From assembly GCF_900074915.1 (NCBI RefSeq), contig NZ_LT222319.1, forward strand, positions 4,559,001-4,623,000: a stretch of DNA of 64,000 nucleotides. Direction: 5' to 3'. This DNA comes from Pseudomonas cerasi. Lineage in GTDB: Bacteria > Pseudomonadota > Gammaproteobacteria > Pseudomonadales > Pseudomonadaceae. Below, piece after piece: positions 7,987 through 15,843 of the stretch (the stretch's first letter is position 1; every line of letters starts with the position of its first letter). The notes below the pieces were generated by a model, which had not been told where the DNA came from, ran no database searches, and was given only the letters and a program-made list of their open reading frames with translations. Both the position numbers and the translations under genes were made by a program.

Positions 7987-8170
7987 AATCGAAGCGCCGG
8001 GCTGGGCACGCTCTTGAATGACCTGGGCTTTGAAGGACTTGGAATAGGAGCGGCGTTTTGGCTGCATGAAATACCCACTTAAAAGGCTAGGACTGGTGCC
8101 CACTTAAATTTAAGTGCACACCATGTCCTGGCTTTGCGGGGCTGGGTAGATGACTTGGTCGGACGCTTAC
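7987..8170 (-). mobile_element. Remnant end of an IS66-family element
   Basis: The minus strand from the ATG at 8067 encodes MQPKRRSYSKSFKAQVIQER and then AQPGASI, the conserved start of the IS66-family TnpA (OrfA) protein. Homology stops at about 7987 and the reading continues into unrelated codons. About 100 bases upstream of that start, 8161-8170 read on the minus strand is GTAAGCGTCC, which matches the usual outer end of IS66-family inverted repeats. So one terminus plus about 27 codons survive; tnpB, tnpC and the other end are gone. It marks the right side of the accessory island. Confidence 0.75.
8095..8122. repeat. 28-base near-perfect palindrome in the IS66 end
   Basis: The sequence reads GGTG-2-CACTTAAATTTAAGTG-2-CACC, where only the two dinucleotides fail to pair. 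The 16-base core (8101-8116) is a perfect palindrome. A CCCACTTAAA direct repeat of one arm lies at 8073-8082. It sits between the IS terminus and the tnpA start, where an operator or transposase site is plausible. Confidence 0.7.
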
Positions 8171-8240
8171 AGAGGTGTGACGTTTCACTATCGAAGAAAA
8201 AACCTGCACGCCAACTGGATAGAAAAACAAGGATCGAACA

Positions 8241-8576
8241 ATGACAACAGAAGCTGAAAATCATATCGGCCACTATTTTCTTCTCACGCTCATTGGCTTG
8301 GGAATCTGGCTGCCCATTAGCGGTATAGCCCTTTGTATATACGTGCTTCAAACGGCCAGCAATTTAGGCATGGGCGCGCTGACTGTCGTCGGAACGATAT
8401 TCTCACTCCTGGGCATAGAGTTTGTCGCAACTGGAATGTTGCTTATATACGCCTATTTGAAGAAACCGTGGAGACGCTCCAGAAAAATCCGAACAGTTTT
8501 TTTCTTACATGCCTTGGCGGGAGGCCTGACGGCAAAGTCAGCCTTTGTGTGCTTTTTAATCATCAAGCTGCAATGA
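8241..8576 (+). CDS. Small three- or four-helix membrane protein, copy 2
   Basis: A 111-residue paralogue of the protein at 4088-4420. It starts at ATG 8241 behind an AAGGA Shine-Dalgarno. Hydrophobic helices include FLLTLIGLGIWLPISGIALCIYVL and a long middle segment ending LLIYAYLKKPWRRS; the IRTVF motif and a C-terminal helix follow. Gene order and the similar downstream terminator suggest an ancestral ampG-small gene-terminator-mscS layout, split by duplication and insertion. Function unknown. Confidence 0.7.
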   Translation: MTTEAENHIGHYFLLTLIGLGIWLPISGIALCIYVLQTASNLGMGALTVVGTIFSLLGIEFVATGMLLIYAYLKKPWRRSRKIRTVFFLHALAGGLTAKSAFVCFLIIKLQ

Positions 8577-8697
8577 GTCCCAAAAATCACACCCAAAAAT
8601 GTCTGATCTATGTAGACGCAATATTCAAGCAGACGATGATGAGTCGGCCATAAAGGCGGTACTCGCCACAAAAGACCAGCCTTTAACGAACGCATAC

Positions 8698-8732
8698 AAA
8701 AAAGCCCCGACTCTCACGAGCCAGGGCTTTTT
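8698..8732. terminator. Bidirectional terminator between copy 2 and mscS
   Basis: An AAAAAAGCCC arm pairs with a GGGCTTTTT arm around a loop that itself contains CTC/GAG. It can end both the plus-strand small membrane gene and the minus-strand mscS transcript. Confidence 0.7.
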
Positions 8733-8748
8733 CATACCGCACTCACAA

Positions 8749-9579
8749 CTATTCCTGAACCACCCGCACAATCCGTTGCGGCAGTGGGATCTCGATGCCT
8801 GCGTCCTTCAGGCGGTCGCGCGCTTCGATGTTGAACATCGACGTCACGTCGCCCATGTCGCCACTGCTGGTCCAGACACGCAGGGACAAGGTAATTGCGT
8901 TCTCCCCCAGCGCAGCCACCACAGCCTGGGGGGCCGGGTCCTTGAGTACGCGTGGGTCGTCTGCCATGTCCAGCAGGACCTGCAATGCTTTCCTCAAATC
9001 CGCATCGTGGCTGACGCCGATGTCGAAGGTGATCTTACGGGTCGGTTGACGGTTGGTGTTGGTGATGATGCCGTTGGACAGGTTGCCGTTGGGAATGATC
9101 ACGGTACGGTTGTCGCCGGTGCGCAGCACGGTGTGGAAGATCTGGATGTTGTCGACGGTTCCCGACACACCCTGGGCTTCGATCCAGTCACCGATACGGA
9201 ACGGGCGGAACAACAGAATCAGCACGCCGCCGGCGAAGTTCGCCAGGCTGCCTTGCAACGCCAGACCGATCGCCAGACCGGCAGCACCGATCGCCGCCAC
9301 GAACGAGGTGGTTTCCACACCGATCATCGACGCGACGCTGACCACCAGCAGGATTTTCAGAATGATGTTGGCCAGGTTGCTGACGAAGCCCTGCAAGGCC
9401 AGATCGGCGTGTCGCAAGGCCAGCAAGGCGCCGAGTTTGCCGGTCAGCCGGTTGATCAGCCACCAGCCTACGCACAATGTAACGACTGCCAGCAGCAAGC
9501 GGCTGCCGTACTCCATGATCATCGGAATCCAGGCCTGCGACGCTTGCCACAGATGACCGACTTCTGCGTTTAAATCCAT
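8749..9579 (-). CDS. Small-conductance mechanosensitive channel, MscS family
   Basis: A 276-residue inner-membrane channel of the minimal MscS architecture. Three hydrophobic helices come first; the third is the pore helix rich in Gly and Ala (AAIGAAGLAIGLALQGSLANFAGGVLI). The beta domain has FRPFRIGDWIEAQGVSGTV and the PNGNLSNGIITN motif, and a C-terminal alpha/beta cage domain closes the protein. It opens on hypo-osmotic shock to release solutes. The ATG at 9579 is preferred over one seven codons upstream because AAGGAGATAACG lies just before it. Confidence 0.93.
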   Translation of the reverse strand: MDLNAEVGHLWQASQAWIPMIMEYGSRLLLAVVTLCVGWWLINRLTGKLGALLALRHADLALQGFVSNLANIILKILLVVSVASMIGVETTSFVAAIGAAGLAIGLALQGSLANFAGGVLILLFRPFRIGDWIEAQGVSGTVDNIQIFHTVLRTGDNRTVIIPNGNLSNGIITNTNRQPTRKITFDIGVSHDADLRKALQVLLDMADDPRVLKDPAPQAVVAALGENAITLSLRVWTSSGDMGDVTSMFNIEARDRLKDAGIEIPLPQRIVRVVQE

Positions 9580-9700
9580 CGTTATCTCCTTACTCGTCAC
9601 GAACTGCGATCAAAACCACGGCAGCCTGCCGTCATTTCAATGCTCAGGGCGATTCGGACTGGCCAGGGAACGCAGGGTTCCCCGGCTTTCAATGCAACGA

Positions 9701-10180
9701 TCAGTCGCGGAAGTTGTTGAATTGCAAAGGCATGCCAGAATCGTAGGCACGCAGCGCTGCGATAGCTTCTTGCAGGTCGTCGCGCTTCTTGCCGGTCACC
9801 CGTACCTGCTCGCCCTGAATGGCGGCCTGGACCTTGAGTTTGGCTTCCTTGATGTGAGCGACGATTTTCTTCGCCAGCTCCTTGTCGATGCCTTCACGCA
9901 GGATGACTTCCTGCTTCATCAATTTGCCGGAAGCATAAGCGTCCTTGATCTCGAGGCATTTCGCGTCGATCTTGCGTTTGACCAGCGCCAGCTTGAGGAT
10001 TTCGATCATGGCCTCCAGCTGGAAGTCTGCTTCTGCAGTCAGCGTGACGGTCAGTTCCTTGAACTCGAACGTGCCTTTGCCTTTGAGGTCATAGCGACGG
10101 TCCAGCTCTTTGATAGCGTTGTCGACGGCATTCGTGACTTCGTGTTTATCCAATTCGGACACTACGTCGAACGAGGGCAT
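9701..10180 (-). CDS. yajQ: YajQ family nucleotide-binding protein
   Basis: A 159-residue protein beginning MPSFDVVSELDKHEVTNAVD, the classic YajQ start. It has the two ferredoxin-like domains of the family and ends FNNFRD. YajQ homologues bind nucleotides; in Xanthomonas and Pseudomonas a member binds cyclic di-GMP and influences transcription and virulence. The frame is open 43 codons further upstream, but the ATG at 10180 has GGAG just before it and matches the family start. It is monocistronic and divergent from panE. Confidence 0.93.
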   Translation of the reverse strand: MPSFDVVSELDKHEVTNAVDNAIKELDRRYDLKGKGTFEFKELTVTLTAEADFQLEAMIEILKLALVKRKIDAKCLEIKDAYASGKLMKQEVILREGIDKELAKKIVAHIKEAKLKVQAAIQGEQVRVTGKKRDDLQEAIAALRAYDSGMPLQFNNFRD

Positions 10181-10348
10181 GTATGTTCTCCAGATAAACG
10201 GCGTGCGCACAATTCGGGCACGCATGACTTGACGGTGTGAAAGAACGCTCATTATAACGAGACTTTTCCAGCGTTCACTGTGAGCCTCCATGCACATCCT
10301 TGTTTTCACCTTCTGCAGACCGCTTCAGCGCCATAACGTGCCGCTGTG

Positions 10349-11269
10349 ATGGCGGTGACATGGCATGTTCTCGGTGCAGGCAGCCTGGGCAGTCTCTGGG
10401 CGACGCGACTGGCACGCGCGAATCTGCCGGTGCGGTTGATCCTTCGCAACGCTGATCGGCTGGCCGCCTACCAAGCCAATGGCAGTTGCGTGACGCTGGT
10501 CGAGAACGATATTGCCCATGCGTACCCGGTTGAAGCGCAGACCGCCGACCATCGACAACCCATCGAACGACTGCTGGTGGCCTGCAAGGCTTACGAGGCC
10601 GAGCAGGCCGTCGCTCAGCTGGCTCCGCGATTGACGGCGCAGGCCGACGTCATCCTGTTGCAGAACGGCCTGGGCAGCCAGGACGCAGTGGCTGCGCGAA
10701 TCCCCCACGCGCGCTGCCTGTTTGCCTCCAGCACCGAAGGCGCGTTTCTGGAGTCGGACTGGCGTGTCAGGTTTGCTGGCCATGGTTTCAACTGGCTGGG
10801 TGACGCATCCAACCCGACAGCCCCCGCGCTTCTGCAGGACTTGCACGACAGTGGCATTCCCCACCAATGGACGCCGGACATCCTGACCCGCCTGTGGCGC
10901 AAGCTGGCCCTCAACTGCGCGATCAACCCGCTGACGGTGCTGCATGACTGCCGTAATGGTGGCCTGCTCGAGCACGCCTGCGAGGTCGCCACGCTGTGCG
11001 CCGAGCTGACCGAGCTGCTGGGCCGCTGCGGCCAGCCAGCGGCCGCGCAGGAACTGCATGCCGAAGTGCTGCGGGTCATCCAGGCGACCGCCGCCAACTG
11101 TTCATCCATGTATCAGGATGTGCTTCACGGACGACGCACCGAAATCAGCTACCTGCTGGGTTATGCGTGCGCAGCCGCAGCGCGTCATGGCAGCCCCGCA
11201 CCGCACCTGCAGCATTTGCAGACGCGTCTGACAGCCCATCTGGCAAGCAAGGGTTTGCGTACCGACTAG
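10349..11269 (+). CDS. panE: 2-dehydropantoate 2-reductase
   Basis: About 306 residues. The N-terminal Rossmann domain starts WHVLGAGSLGSLWATRLA, the NADPH-binding glycine motif of ketopantoate reductases. The C-terminal helical domain contains LWRKLALNCAINPLTVLH with the conserved catalytic Lys and the N(C)AINPLT signature, and DVLHGRRTEISYLLGY near the end. It reduces ketopantoate to pantoate for pantothenate and coenzyme A synthesis. GTG 10346 and ATG 10349 are adjacent possible starts. The stop lies 44 bases before the sensor kinase start, so the two may be cotranscribed. Confidence 0.9.
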   Translation: MAVTWHVLGAGSLGSLWATRLARANLPVRLILRNADRLAAYQANGSCVTLVENDIAHAYPVEAQTADHRQPIERLLVACKAYEAEQAVAQLAPRLTAQADVILLQNGLGSQDAVAARIPHARCLFASSTEGAFLESDWRVRFAGHGFNWLGDASNPTAPALLQDLHDSGIPHQWTPDILTRLWRKLALNCAINPLTVLHDCRNGGLLEHACEVATLCAELTELLGRCGQPAAAQELHAEVLRVIQATAANCSSMYQDVLHGRRTEISYLLGYACAAAARHGSPAPHLQHLQTRLTAHLASKGLRTD

Positions 11270-11313
11270 CCCGCGCTACCCTGCTCGCATCACCCGTCAC
11301 TGCGACTTGCCCA

Positions 11314-13350
11314 ATGCCCTTGCGCCAACGCCTGGAAAACCTGCCAGTCGGCCAGAAACTGCTGGCCGCCCTGCTGGTCCTGATGACCACCGTACTGCTG
11401 GTCGCCAACCTGACCTTCATCAGCGCGGCCTATTACATCTCTCAGGAGGCGATGGCTCCGCAGGCCCTGCAGACCATTGGCCGGCTGATCAGCAGCGCCA
11501 ACCTCAACGAACGGGCCTTGTACTCGCCTGATGAGGCGCGCGCGCTGCTCAAGGAACTGAGAAGCTACGGGCCGTTACGTGCCGCAGCCCTGTATGACAA
11601 CAACGGCGAGCGGCTTGAGCAGATGCATCAGGGCGAAAGCCTTGAGCTGCCCAGACACTTCAAAGACATGGACAACTGGCGCCTGACCGAATTTCGCAGT
11701 ACGCAGGTCATTACCGTACCGAAGGGCGACGAGCCGCCAGGGCACTTGTTGCTGGTTGCCAGCAGTGAGCTGCCACCAGCGTTTTACACCGGTACGCTGA
11801 CTGCCAGCCTGGGCATTCTGGTGTTCAGCGTGTTGCTATGGCTGGTGGTGGCACGGCAGATTCGGCGCCTGATTACTGAACCTATTTATCAGCTTGAAGA
11901 ACTGTCCCGGCAGGTGACCCGCGAAGAGAACTACGCACTCCGCGCAGAACCCGGTAACGAGGATGAAATCGGCAGCCTGGCCGAGGCGTTCAACACCATG
12001 CTGTCGCGTATCGAGGCGCGTGAACAGCAACTCAAGCGCGCGCGGGACGATTCGCAGGAAGCCTACGATCAGGCCCAAGGGCTGGCCGAGGAGACACGCC
12101 ACACCAACCGCAAGCTGGAGCTGGAAGTCCAGGTGCGCAGCAAGATCGAGAAGAAGCTCACCGGCTTCCAGAACTACCTCAACAGCATCATCGACTCGAT
12201 GCCGTCGGCGATGATCGCGCTGGATGAACAGCTGTACGTCACCCAGTGGAATCAGGAGGCGACGGCATTGTCCGGGACGACTCTGGACGAAGCGCTGAAC
12301 CAGCCGATCTTCCTGGCCTTCGAGCCGATGCGCTCGTTTCTGCCGCAGATCAAGCACACCGTCGAGCGCCACAGCGTGACCAAGATCGAGCGCGTGACCT
12401 GGATCAAGAATGACGAGTCCCGCCACTACGCGCTGACGTTCTACCCATTGACCGGTGATGCCGGGCGCGGCGTGGTGATCCGGATCGATGACATCACCCA
12501 GCGCATATCGCTGGAAGAAATGATGGTGCAGTCGGAAAAAATGTTGTCCGTCGGCGGGCTGGCAGCAGGCATGGCGCATGAGATCAACAACCCGCTGGGC
12601 GCCATTCTGCACAACGTGCAGAACATCCGCCGGCGGCTGTCCCCGGAGCTGCCGAAGAACATCGAGCAGGCCGAGGCCGACGGCGTCGATCTGGCGCAGG
12701 TCAACCATTACCTGGAAAGCCGCGAAGTGCCCAAACTGCTCGACGGCATTCAGCAGGCCGGTGCCAGGGCTGCAAAAATTGTCAGCCACATGCTCAATTT
12801 CAGCCGCCTGAGCAGTCGTCAGTTATCACCCTGCGACTTGCCGGCCTTGATCGATCAGGCCGTGGAGATCGCCAGTAACGACTTCGATCTGACCATCGGT
12901 TTCGACTTCAAGGGCCAGCACATCATCCGTCAGTTCGACCCCGAACTGGGTCCGGTGCCGTGTATTGCCAACGAGCTGGAGCAGGTGCTGCTGAACCTGC
13001 TGAAGAATGCCGCGCAGGCCATTCACCAGCGGCCGGAGAGCGAAGAGCCCGGGCGCATTACCCTGCGCACGCGCCTCAATCCGCCGTGGGCCGAGATCCA
13101 GGTCGAGGACAACGGCATCGGCATGTCGGAGAACATCCGCAAGCGTACGTTCGAGCCGTTTTTCACCACCAAGGAAATCGGCCAGGGCACCGGACTGGGC
13201 TTGTCGGTGTCCTACTTCATTGTCACCAACAACCACAAAGGCCAGATGGAGGTACATTCCTCTCTCGGCACAGGCACCTGCTTTACGCTGCGTCTACCGC
13301 TGGTGGCCAACCAGGTGAGCGTTCAGCAGCAGGTCATTTCAAAATCCTGA
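11314..13350 (+). CDS. Membrane sensor histidine kinase with HAMP and PAS domains
   Basis: A 678-residue kinase. Order of parts: first membrane helix (about residues 15-37), a periplasmic sensor domain of about 130 residues, a second helix (about 170-190), HAMP, a coiled-coil linker (about 245-285), a PAS domain (about 290-400), the dimerisation domain with phospho-acceptor His at residue 422 (GMAHEINNPLGA), and an ATPase domain with N-box (NLLKNAAQA) and G-boxes (DNGIGM, GTGLGLS). No response regulator is adjacent, so it is an orphan kinase with unknown input and partner. The frame is open upstream inside panE; ATG 11314 is chosen because the first helix follows. Confidence 0.88.
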   Translation: MPLRQRLENLPVGQKLLAALLVLMTTVLLVANLTFISAAYYISQEAMAPQALQTIGRLISSANLNERALYSPDEARALLKELRSYGPLRAAALYDNNGERLEQMHQGESLELPRHFKDMDNWRLTEFRSTQVITVPKGDEPPGHLLLVASSELPPAFYTGTLTASLGILVFSVLLWLVVARQIRRLITEPIYQLEELSRQVTREENYALRAEPGNEDEIGSLAEAFNTMLSRIEAREQQLKRARDDSQEAYDQAQGLAEETRHTNRKLELEVQVRSKIEKKLTGFQNYLNSIIDSMPSAMIALDEQLYVTQWNQEATALSGTTLDEALNQPIFLAFEPMRSFLPQIKHTVERHSVTKIERVTWIKNDESRHYALTFYPLTGDAGRGVVIRIDDITQRISLEEMMVQSEKMLSVGGLAAGMAHEINNPLGAILHNVQNIRRRLSPELPKNIEQAEADGVDLAQVNHYLESREVPKLLDGIQQAGARAAKIVSHMLNFSRLSSRQLSPCDLPALIDQAVEIASNDFDLTIGFDFKGQHIIRQFDPELGPVPCIANELEQVLLNLLKNAAQAIHQRPESEEPGRITLRTRLNPPWAEIQVEDNGIGMSENIRKRTFEPFFTTKEIGQGTGLGLSVSYFIVTNNHKGQMEVHSSLGTGTCFTLRLPLVANQVSVQQQVISKS

Positions 13351-13365
13351 TCAGGAATCGCATCA

Positions 13366-13944
13366 ATGGGCTTTCGTTTGTCGAAGATTTACACGCGCAC
13401 TGGCGATGCCGGTGAAACCGGTCTGGGCGATGGCGGTCGGGTCTCCAAGGATCATCCGCGCGTCGAGGCCATCGGTGAGGTCGATACGCTCAACAGCCAG
13501 CTGGGGCTATTGCTGGCAGGGTTGATCGATGAAGCTCAGCGCGTCCCGGCCCTCAAGGAAGTGATCGAAGTACTTGCACCGTGTCAGCACCGTCTGTTCG
13601 ATCTGGGCGGCGAACTGGCCATGCCGACCTACAAGGCGCTGAACGAAGCCGAGGTCGAGCGACTGGAGGCCGCCATCGATGTCTGGAATGACGAACTGGG
13701 GCCACTGGAGAATTTCATTTTGCCAGGCGGTTCATCGCTGATCGCCCAAGCGCACATCTGCCGTAGCCTGGCGCGCAGTGCAGAACGTCGCTGTCAGCAT
13801 CTGAATGCTGTCGAGCCGCTGGAAGGCGCAGGGCTGGCGTATATCAACAGGCTGTCGGACCTGCTGTTCGTCGCTGCTCGATTGATCGCCAGAAGACAGG
13901 GCATTGCCGAGATCCTTTGGCAGCCCGCGCCCAAGCCGGTTTGA
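13366..13944 (+). CDS. Cob(I)yrinic acid a,c-diamide adenosyltransferase (PduO type)
   Basis: A 192-residue PduO-type ATP:cob(I)alamin adenosyltransferase. The N-terminal ATP-binding signature is KIYTRTGDAGETGLGDG, followed by SKDHPRVEAIGEVDTLNSQLG. Later come FILPGGS and the LARSAERRC helix with the conserved Arg residues, and NRLSDLLFVAAR at the end. It attaches the 5'-deoxyadenosyl group to reduced cobalamin. It starts 15 bases after the kinase stop, so it is probably in the same transcript, though no functional link to the kinase is evident. Confidence 0.92.
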   Translation: MGFRLSKIYTRTGDAGETGLGDGGRVSKDHPRVEAIGEVDTLNSQLGLLLAGLIDEAQRVPALKEVIEVLAPCQHRLFDLGGELAMPTYKALNEAEVERLEAAIDVWNDELGPLENFILPGGSSLIAQAHICRSLARSAERRCQHLNAVEPLEGAGLAYINRLSDLLFVAARLIARRQGIAEILWQPAPKPV

Positions 13945-14089
13945 CGGGCATATCCATTACACGGAGCATCACAGAAGACACCCTCACGCCAGCGGCCTGG
14001 CGTTATGTATAGGCCTTGTGGGATTGAGCGGGGCGGGCTCACGAAGACATCTGTCCAGACGCCCCATTTTCAGGGGTTTTACTGGCCTC

Positions 14090-14112
14090 TTCGCGAGCAA
14101 GCTCACTCCCAC
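14090..14112. repeat. Single REP element
   Basis: TTCGCGAGCAAGCTCACTCC plus CAC is one copy of the REP family that forms the large array at 56.7-57.3 kb, with one base different in the arm. It lies in the 262-base gap between two convergent genes. I see no gene or clear terminator in the rest of that gap. Confidence 0.75.
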
Positions 14113-14206
14113 GGCCTGCGGCCAGAATCAAGAGCAGACTTGTGTATAACGTCAGGTACTCTGCGTGGGCATGCCGTTCTGGGAGCTCTGCGTCCTCTGC
14201 TGAGCG

Positions 14207-15160
14207 TCAGACGATCTCGTCAGGCCAGAACGCGCGAATCCCGGCCACGCCCTGTGCGCCGCTTTCCCAGGCCTGTTGACGCTCGGCAGGGCCTACGCCA
14301 CCCAACAGAAAGACCGGCTTATTGAAGCCTGCAATCAGTTGCGTTGCCTGCGGCCAGCCCAGTGGCTGCGCATCCGGGTGGGTCAGGGTTGGCTGAACAG
14401 GCGACAGGGTGACGAAATCCACACCCATCTGCTCTGCCAAAGCAAGCTCTTCGGCGTTATGGCATGACGCAGCCAGCCAACGGTTCTCAGGGAACGGACG
14501 CCCGCGACTGGCGTACTTGCGCAGTTGCTCCGCCGTCAGGTGCCAACCGGCGGACGGAAAGTCGCCCAGCCACTCCAGAGGCCCTTTGAGCATGAGCTGC
14601 GCCTTGCCGGCACACAGGCCCGCCGCATCCACGGCCAGGTCACGGTACTTGGGGTCGTAACCACCCGGCGCACGCAACTGGACCAGTTTGATGCCGCCTG
14701 CGATGGCTTTCTGCATACCGCGCAACAGCTCGATATTGTCCAGCCCCTCAGGGGTGATCAGGTACTCGCCGGGCAAACGTGCCGCCGCGACGATAGGCTG
14801 ATTGGCGGCCGGAAAGTCATAATTGGCCAGTTCACGCGGGCTGGCCCAGACCAGCGGCTGCCCTTCTGCACCATGCGCCAGGCCAGTGAAGGCCGAGACT
14901 TCCCAGACGTCCAGCAGCACCTGCTTGTCCGGATAGTCGTGACAAACCTTGATCAGCGGACGTGCCGCCGTCACCAGGATGCCCAGCTCTTCCTGCAGTT
15001 CACGTGCGAGCGCGGCCTGGACGGTCTCGCCCTCCTCGACCTTGCCGCCAGGAAACTCCCAGAGGCCGCCTTGATGCTGAGTGTCGGCACGTCGGGCAAT
15101 CAATACGCTGCCGTCAGCGCCACGAATGACGGCGGCGGCCACATGAACTCGTTTCACCAT
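14207..15160 (-). CDS. Nudix hydrolase fused to a thiamine phosphate synthase-like domain
   Basis: A 317-residue two-domain protein. Residues 1-135 are MutT-like, with a complete Nudix box beginning GGKVEEGETVQAALARELQE and ending ELGI, expected to hydrolyse oxidised nucleotides such as 8-oxo-dGTP. Residues about 140-317 form a ThiE/TenI-like TIM barrel (GIKLVQLRAPG, WLAASCHNAEELALAEQMGVDFVTLSPV, LLGGVG). This fusion is a known gammaproteobacterial arrangement; the role of the barrel half is not established. The ATG at 15160 overlaps the GST stop as TGATG, which indicates translational coupling and decides the start. Confidence 0.9.
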   Translation of the reverse strand: MVKRVHVAAAVIRGADGSVLIARRADTQHQGGLWEFPGGKVEEGETVQAALARELQEELGILVTAARPLIKVCHDYPDKQVLLDVWEVSAFTGLAHGAEGQPLVWASPRELANYDFPAANQPIVAAARLPGEYLITPEGLDNIELLRGMQKAIAGGIKLVQLRAPGGYDPKYRDLAVDAAGLCAGKAQLMLKGPLEWLGDFPSAGWHLTAEQLRKYASRGRPFPENRWLAASCHNAEELALAEQMGVDFVTLSPVQPTLTHPDAQPLGWPQATQLIAGFNKPVFLLGGVGPAERQQAWESGAQGVAGIRAFWPDEIV

Positions 15161-15786
15161 CAGGACTCCTCCAGACCGGCCTGCTGCCAGCGCTTGAAAG
15201 CAGGCCACTGGTAAATGGTTTCGATGTACTTCAGCGCTTCTTCAGGCAACTCGACACGGTAGCTGCGCAGGCGAATGGCTACCGGGGCAAAGAACGCGTC
15301 GGCAATGCTTGGCTTGCCGAACAGAAACGGACCACTTTCGGCCGACGCAGTGCGGCATTCGGCCCACAGTTCGACGATACGGTCGATGTCGTTCTGGGTA
15401 TCGACCGGAATCACTTCCAGTGCCTGATCCTGGCGCAGGTCCATCGGCATGTTCGAACGCAGACTGACAAAACCGCTGTGCATCTGCGCGCAGGCAGAAC
15501 GTGCCTGAGCACGCGCGGCGATGTCACTCGGCCACAGGCCAGCATCCGGAAAACGTTCGACCAGGTATTCGCAAATGGCCAGCGAATCGATGATCGTGCC
15601 GTGCTCGCACTGCAACGCAGGGACCTTGCCGGTGGGTGAATACTTGAGAATGTTCGCACGGGTGTCAGGCTGGTTCAGGCGGATGACCTGATCGGTGAAC
15701 GAAGCACCGGTCATTTCCAGCACCAGCCAGGGACGCAGCGACCAGGAGGAGTAGCGTTTGTCGCCGATAATCAGGTGCAGGCTCAT
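15160..15786 (-). CDS. Glutathione S-transferase family protein
   Basis: A 208-residue GST. The thioredoxin-like N-domain begins MSLHLIIGDKRYSSWSLRPW, with the Ser-rich active site (YSSWS) of a GST subgroup common in pseudomonads, then GKVPALQ (cis-Pro) and IIDSLAICEYL for glutathione contact. The helical C-domain contains PSIADAFFAPVAIRL. It is likely a cytosolic detoxification or stress protein with unknown substrate. It is the first gene of a two-gene unit with the Nudix-ThiE gene. Confidence 0.9.
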   Translation of the reverse strand: MSLHLIIGDKRYSSWSLRPWLVLEMTGASFTDQVIRLNQPDTRANILKYSPTGKVPALQCEHGTIIDSLAICEYLVERFPDAGLWPSDIAARAQARSACAQMHSGFVSLRSNMPMDLRQDQALEVIPVDTQNDIDRIVELWAECRTASAESGPFLFGKPSIADAFFAPVAIRLRSYRVELPEEALKYIETIYQWPAFKRWQQAGLEES

Positions 15787-15843
15787 GGTTCAGCTCCATT
15801 GAGCCCGGCGCGAAGACAGGATGCCGGCGCGCCGGGCATTGAA

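Noticed and set aside
7852..8103. Complete 83-residue minus-strand gene
   Set aside because: Only the segment encoded by 7987-8067 matches IS66 TnpA; the rest is unrelated read-through, so it is treated as an IS remnant.
10996..11313. Upstream extension of the histidine kinase frame into panE
   Set aside because: It overlaps panE for 274 bases; the ATG at 11314 directly precedes the first membrane helix.
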